DNA of 8,075 nucleotides from Methanoculleus marisnigri (lineage in GTDB: Archaea; Halobacteriota; Methanomicrobia; Methanomicrobiales; Methanoculleaceae). The DNA lies in the NCBI GenBank assembly GCA_002503885.1, contig DASQ01000075.1, forward strand, positions 1 to 8,075, read 5' to 3'. Under the pieces are notes generated by a model. The model was not told where the DNA came from. It searched no databases and saw nothing but the letters and a program-made list of their open reading frames with translations. Shown piece after piece: positions 6,700 to 8,075 of this stretch. Position numbers and translations under genes: made by a program. Position 1 is the first letter of the stretch. Each line of letters begins with the position of its first letter.

Positions 6700-6926
6700 C
6701 GCATGTTGCGTAAGATTTGTTCGTTCGTGGGGATAAGCGCGCTGTTTTGCTTGCCGGAGGAGAGATGCCAGCCGGTTATGGAGGAATGCCACGGCAGGAC
6801 CGGCTCCGCTCCTCTTGAAGGAGTGAGGCCGGAGAAAAACCACATGATGCCCGTGGGGCCACAGGCATACCGGATGAAAATATGTAGGTGACCCATTTTC
6901 ATACGAAGGGAGGGTTATTCTGAATG
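6700..6926. other. Spacer between the two DUF4013-like copies
   Basis: No gene is supported here. It holds an imperfect hairpin (6800-6813 with 6819-6832; 11 of 14 positions pair) and an 8-bp inverted repeat ATGAAAAT/ATTTTCAT (6874-6881 and 6895-6902). It must also contain any promoter of the intact copy; a weak candidate is GCTTATCC on the minus strand near 6731-6740. On the minus strand the frame stays open throughout, but the encoded stretch is basic and has no resemblance to the flanking membrane proteins. Confidence 0.5.
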
Positions 6927-7626
6927 TTACGCGGGAGCGGGCACGTCTTCGTAGACCTGCGCCAGATAGCGGGCGTAGAAGATGATGAACGCTGCGTTGA
7001 GGAAGAGAGATGTTAAAGCCCAGGAACGGGATCATGTTGACGATGCCGACCACGAAGCCGTAGACGAATGCAATGACGATGAGGACGATGACCGAGATGA
7101 TCCAGGTTCCCCATCCGGGCTTGCCGATGTGCCCGAGGATCGCGCTGAAGTTGAACGCCTCACCGAGGCTGCCCTTGTGGGCGAAGCGCATCGTGGCGAA
7201 CAGGGCGATGAACGACATGATGATCGTGACGATCGCCGCAAGCAGGAATCCTCCGATGAGGCTGAGCACTGCAGCGCCTGCTGCTGCCGGGTCGCCGCCG
7301 GCTGCCTCGCTCGCCAGGAGACCGACTGCGCCGAGTCCGCCGAGTACCAGGAAGACAATGATCGCCGGGAGCATGTAGACCAGCGTGATGATGTTCAACT
7401 TCCACCCGTCGACAAAGAGCCCGACCCAATCGTCGATCTCGGGAGCGGGCTTCTTTCCAGAGAGCACCCGCACGGAGTAGCCGCTGAGGAGTGGAATCAG
7501 GGAGAGCGTGAGTGCCTGTACGAGTGACAGGACAGCCAGGATGACCCATTGCATCCACTTTCCTACCAGGGCATCTTAGGTATACTCACATGACCGGGAG
7601 ATAACAGTACCGTAGTCCATAGGCAT
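6927..7626 (-). pseudogene. Decayed DUF4013-like membrane protein (in-frame stop plus frameshift)
   Basis: A paralogue of the neighbouring intact gene, sharing KPAPE.-.W.GLF.DG, MRFAHKGSLGEAF and the closing FIIFYARYLAQVYEDVPAPA. Two lesions are visible. First, from ATG 7626 the frame reads MPMDYGTVISRSCEYT, then TAA (7576-7578), then DALVGKWMQWVIL; the intact copy has YTKDA at the same place, so a lysine-like codon has become a stop. Second, near 7003-7010 the frame is lost: restoring two bases of a TC run gives FNISLFLNAAFIIF, which aligns without gaps to the intact copy, so loss of one TC unit is the simplest explanation. The original stop is TAA 6927-6929. A shortened product could start at ATG 7554. 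Sequencing or assembly error is an alternative for either lesion, less likely for both. Confidence 0.75.
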
Positions 7627-7710
7627 ATCGCCTACGAGTAGATGTGAGGAAACTGGATCTAACCGTATAGGTAAAATTCCCCTACGCACCCCCAATTTTT
7701 CAGGAAATGA

Positions 7711-7735
7711 GCCGATTCAACAGATATAAATCGGC
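7711..7735. promoter_or_regulatory. Palindrome enclosing a TATA-like box
   Basis: GCCGATT (7711-7717) and AATCGGC (7729-7735) are perfect 7-bp arms around an 11-nt loop that, with the right arm's first bases, holds ATATAAAT (7723-7730); on the minus strand this reads ATTTATAT. It could be the promoter and operator of the minus-strand DUF4013-like pseudogene, though it would leave a leader of about 70 nt, or of something on the plus strand. Confidence 0.35.
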
Positions 7736-7861
7736 CAATTCCGGTACAGCCTAAACTCCAGGAAAAGTTAGGCGCATTGTTCCACCAATCCCGTGATAAA
7801 TCTCTTTTTTTCGGAAATATCTCTGTAATCCTATTAGAATCGAAAGGCCAAGCGGATCGCA

Positions 7862-7882
7862 GTGCCTAAATTTTATAGGCAC
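7862..7882. promoter_or_regulatory. Perfect palindrome centred on an AT-rich TATA-like core
   Basis: GTGCCTA (7862-7868) and TAGGCAC (7876-7882) flank AATTTTA. The minus strand reads CTATAAAATT through the core and the plus strand TTTTATAG, so the site could be a TATA box covered by an operator. On the plus strand it would start RNA near 7899, about 30 nt before the small ORF at 7930. Confidence 0.4.
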
Positions 7883-7929
7883 ATTACGCCTCAGTAAGCC
7901 GGACAGAAAAGGGAGAAAGGAAGCGAATA

Positions 7930-7995
7930 ATGGTGAAAGGAGCCACTATCGTGAGAATAGATGGTCCCGTGCGCCTAATCGCTACGGGAGGTTAG
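7930..7995 (+). CDS. Possible 21-residue peptide gene
   Basis: ATG 7930 to TAG 7993-7995 encodes a 21-residue peptide starting MVKGATIVRIDG. A purine-rich tract with GGGAG and AAAGGAAG lies 6-17 nt upstream, a good ribosome site, and a TATA-like palindrome sits at 7862-7882. Against it: the size is within chance expectation, and its 3' half coincides with a hairpin (7965-7989). I do not recognise the peptide. Confidence 0.25.
   Translation: MVKGATIVRIDGPVRLIATGG
7965..7989 (+). repeat. Strong hairpin in the intergenic region
   Basis: TCCCGT (7965-7970) pairs with ACGGGA (7984-7989), and GCG (7971-7973) with CGC (7980-7982), with one bulged T (7983) and a CCTAAT loop. This gives a 9-bp stem. 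No T tract follows on the plus strand, so it is not an obvious terminator; it may belong to a structured RNA or leader. Confidence 0.4.
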
Positions 7996-8014
7996 GTTAC
8001 AAAATAAAGTACAA

Positions 8015-8020
8015 TTATAT
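8015..8020 (+). promoter_or_regulatory. TATA box of a possible leaderless gene
   Basis: AATTATATGAA on the plus strand contains TTATAT (8015-8020). Its centre lies about 26 nt before the ATG at 8044, which is the spacing expected if RNA starts at that ATG. Confidence 0.35.
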
Positions 8021-8043
8021 GAATGGACAAATAGAATCCCAGT

Positions 8044-8075
8044 ATGGCCCGAAGGAAAACCAAAAAGAACACCCT
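8044..8075 (+). CDS. Possible start of a gene running off the window (partial)
   Basis: ATG 8044 opens a frame encoding MARRKTKKNT before the sequence ends; a TAG at 8032-8034 closes the frame upstream. The TATA box at 8015-8020 fits a leaderless transcript. An overlapping frame from ATG 8019 (MNGQIESQYGPKEN) also stays open to the end and cannot be excluded. Too short to identify. Confidence 0.3.
   Translation, partial: MARRKTKKNT

Larger units (their letters stand above)
7627..8043. other. Less GC-rich intergenic region rich in palindromes
   Basis: No convincing gene of normal size is visible. The composition is clearly more AT-rich than the genes to the left. It contains several perfect inverted repeats, TATA-like boxes on both strands, a seven-T tract (7805-7811), a 19-nt all-purine tract (7905-7923) and a possible 21-codon peptide gene. 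No tRNA, rRNA or CRISPR repeats were found. Confidence 0.6.

Noticed and set aside
6982..7527. 181-residue plus-strand frame antisense to the DUF4013-like pseudogene
   Set aside because: Very rich in D, E and R with repeats caused by the hydrophobic codons on the opposite strand; no sign of a real protein.
7576..7578. Recoding of the in-frame stop in the first DUF4013-like copy
   Set aside because: The codon is TAA, not the TAG used for pyrrolysine in some methanogens, and the same gene has a second lesion, so simple decay is more likely.
7627..8043. tRNA, C/D box RNA or CRISPR in the palindromic region
   Set aside because: No cloverleaf, no paired C and D box motifs, and the repeats are short inverted arms without regularly spaced direct repeats.

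Overview
The window looks like a piece of a high-GC methanogenic euryarchaeon, probably Methanomicrobiales (Methanoculleus-like). This is inferred from three things: the archaeal LeuA/CimA-type enzyme next to ilvB and ilvN, the paired DUF4013-like membrane proteins, and promoters with TATA boxes about 26 nt from predicted starts, including apparently leaderless ones. The species cannot be proven from sequence alone.

Layout. 1-401 (+): the 3' part of an IS200/IS605-family tnpB, with the element's right-end hairpin and possibly an omega (guide) RNA. 402-474: a cluster of hairpins and an oligo-T tract that can end the symporter transcript. 475-2163 (-): a sodium:solute symporter preceded by a 35-codon one-helix membrane protein whose stop codon abuts the symporter ATG; a TATA box places the RNA start almost at the small gene's ATG. 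2240-2260: terminator. 2261-5920 (-): a branched-chain amino acid operon in the order leuA/cimA-type synthase, ilvB, ilvN, with coding overlaps of 29 nt and 3 nt. 5999-6007: terminator of the next gene upstream. 6016-6699 (-): an intact DUF4013-like membrane protein. 6927-7626 (-): a second, decayed copy of the same family with an in-frame stop near its start and a frameshift near its end. 7627-8043: a less GC-rich intergenic region full of small palindromes, several sharing the core GCCTA/TAGGC. 8044-8075 (+): possibly the first codons of another gene.

How the parts work together. The synthase joins acetyl-CoA to pyruvate or 2-ketoisovalerate, and IlvB/IlvN form acetohydroxyacid synthase, so the three genes feed isoleucine, valine and leucine synthesis. 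ilvC, often the next gene, is absent. The symporter and its small companion form a separate unit for uptake of an unknown solute. The main novelties are the unlisted small symporter partner, the double-lesion DUF4013 copy that creates an accidental 512-codon fusion frame, the palindrome-rich upstream region, and the tnpB end with its potential guide RNA.
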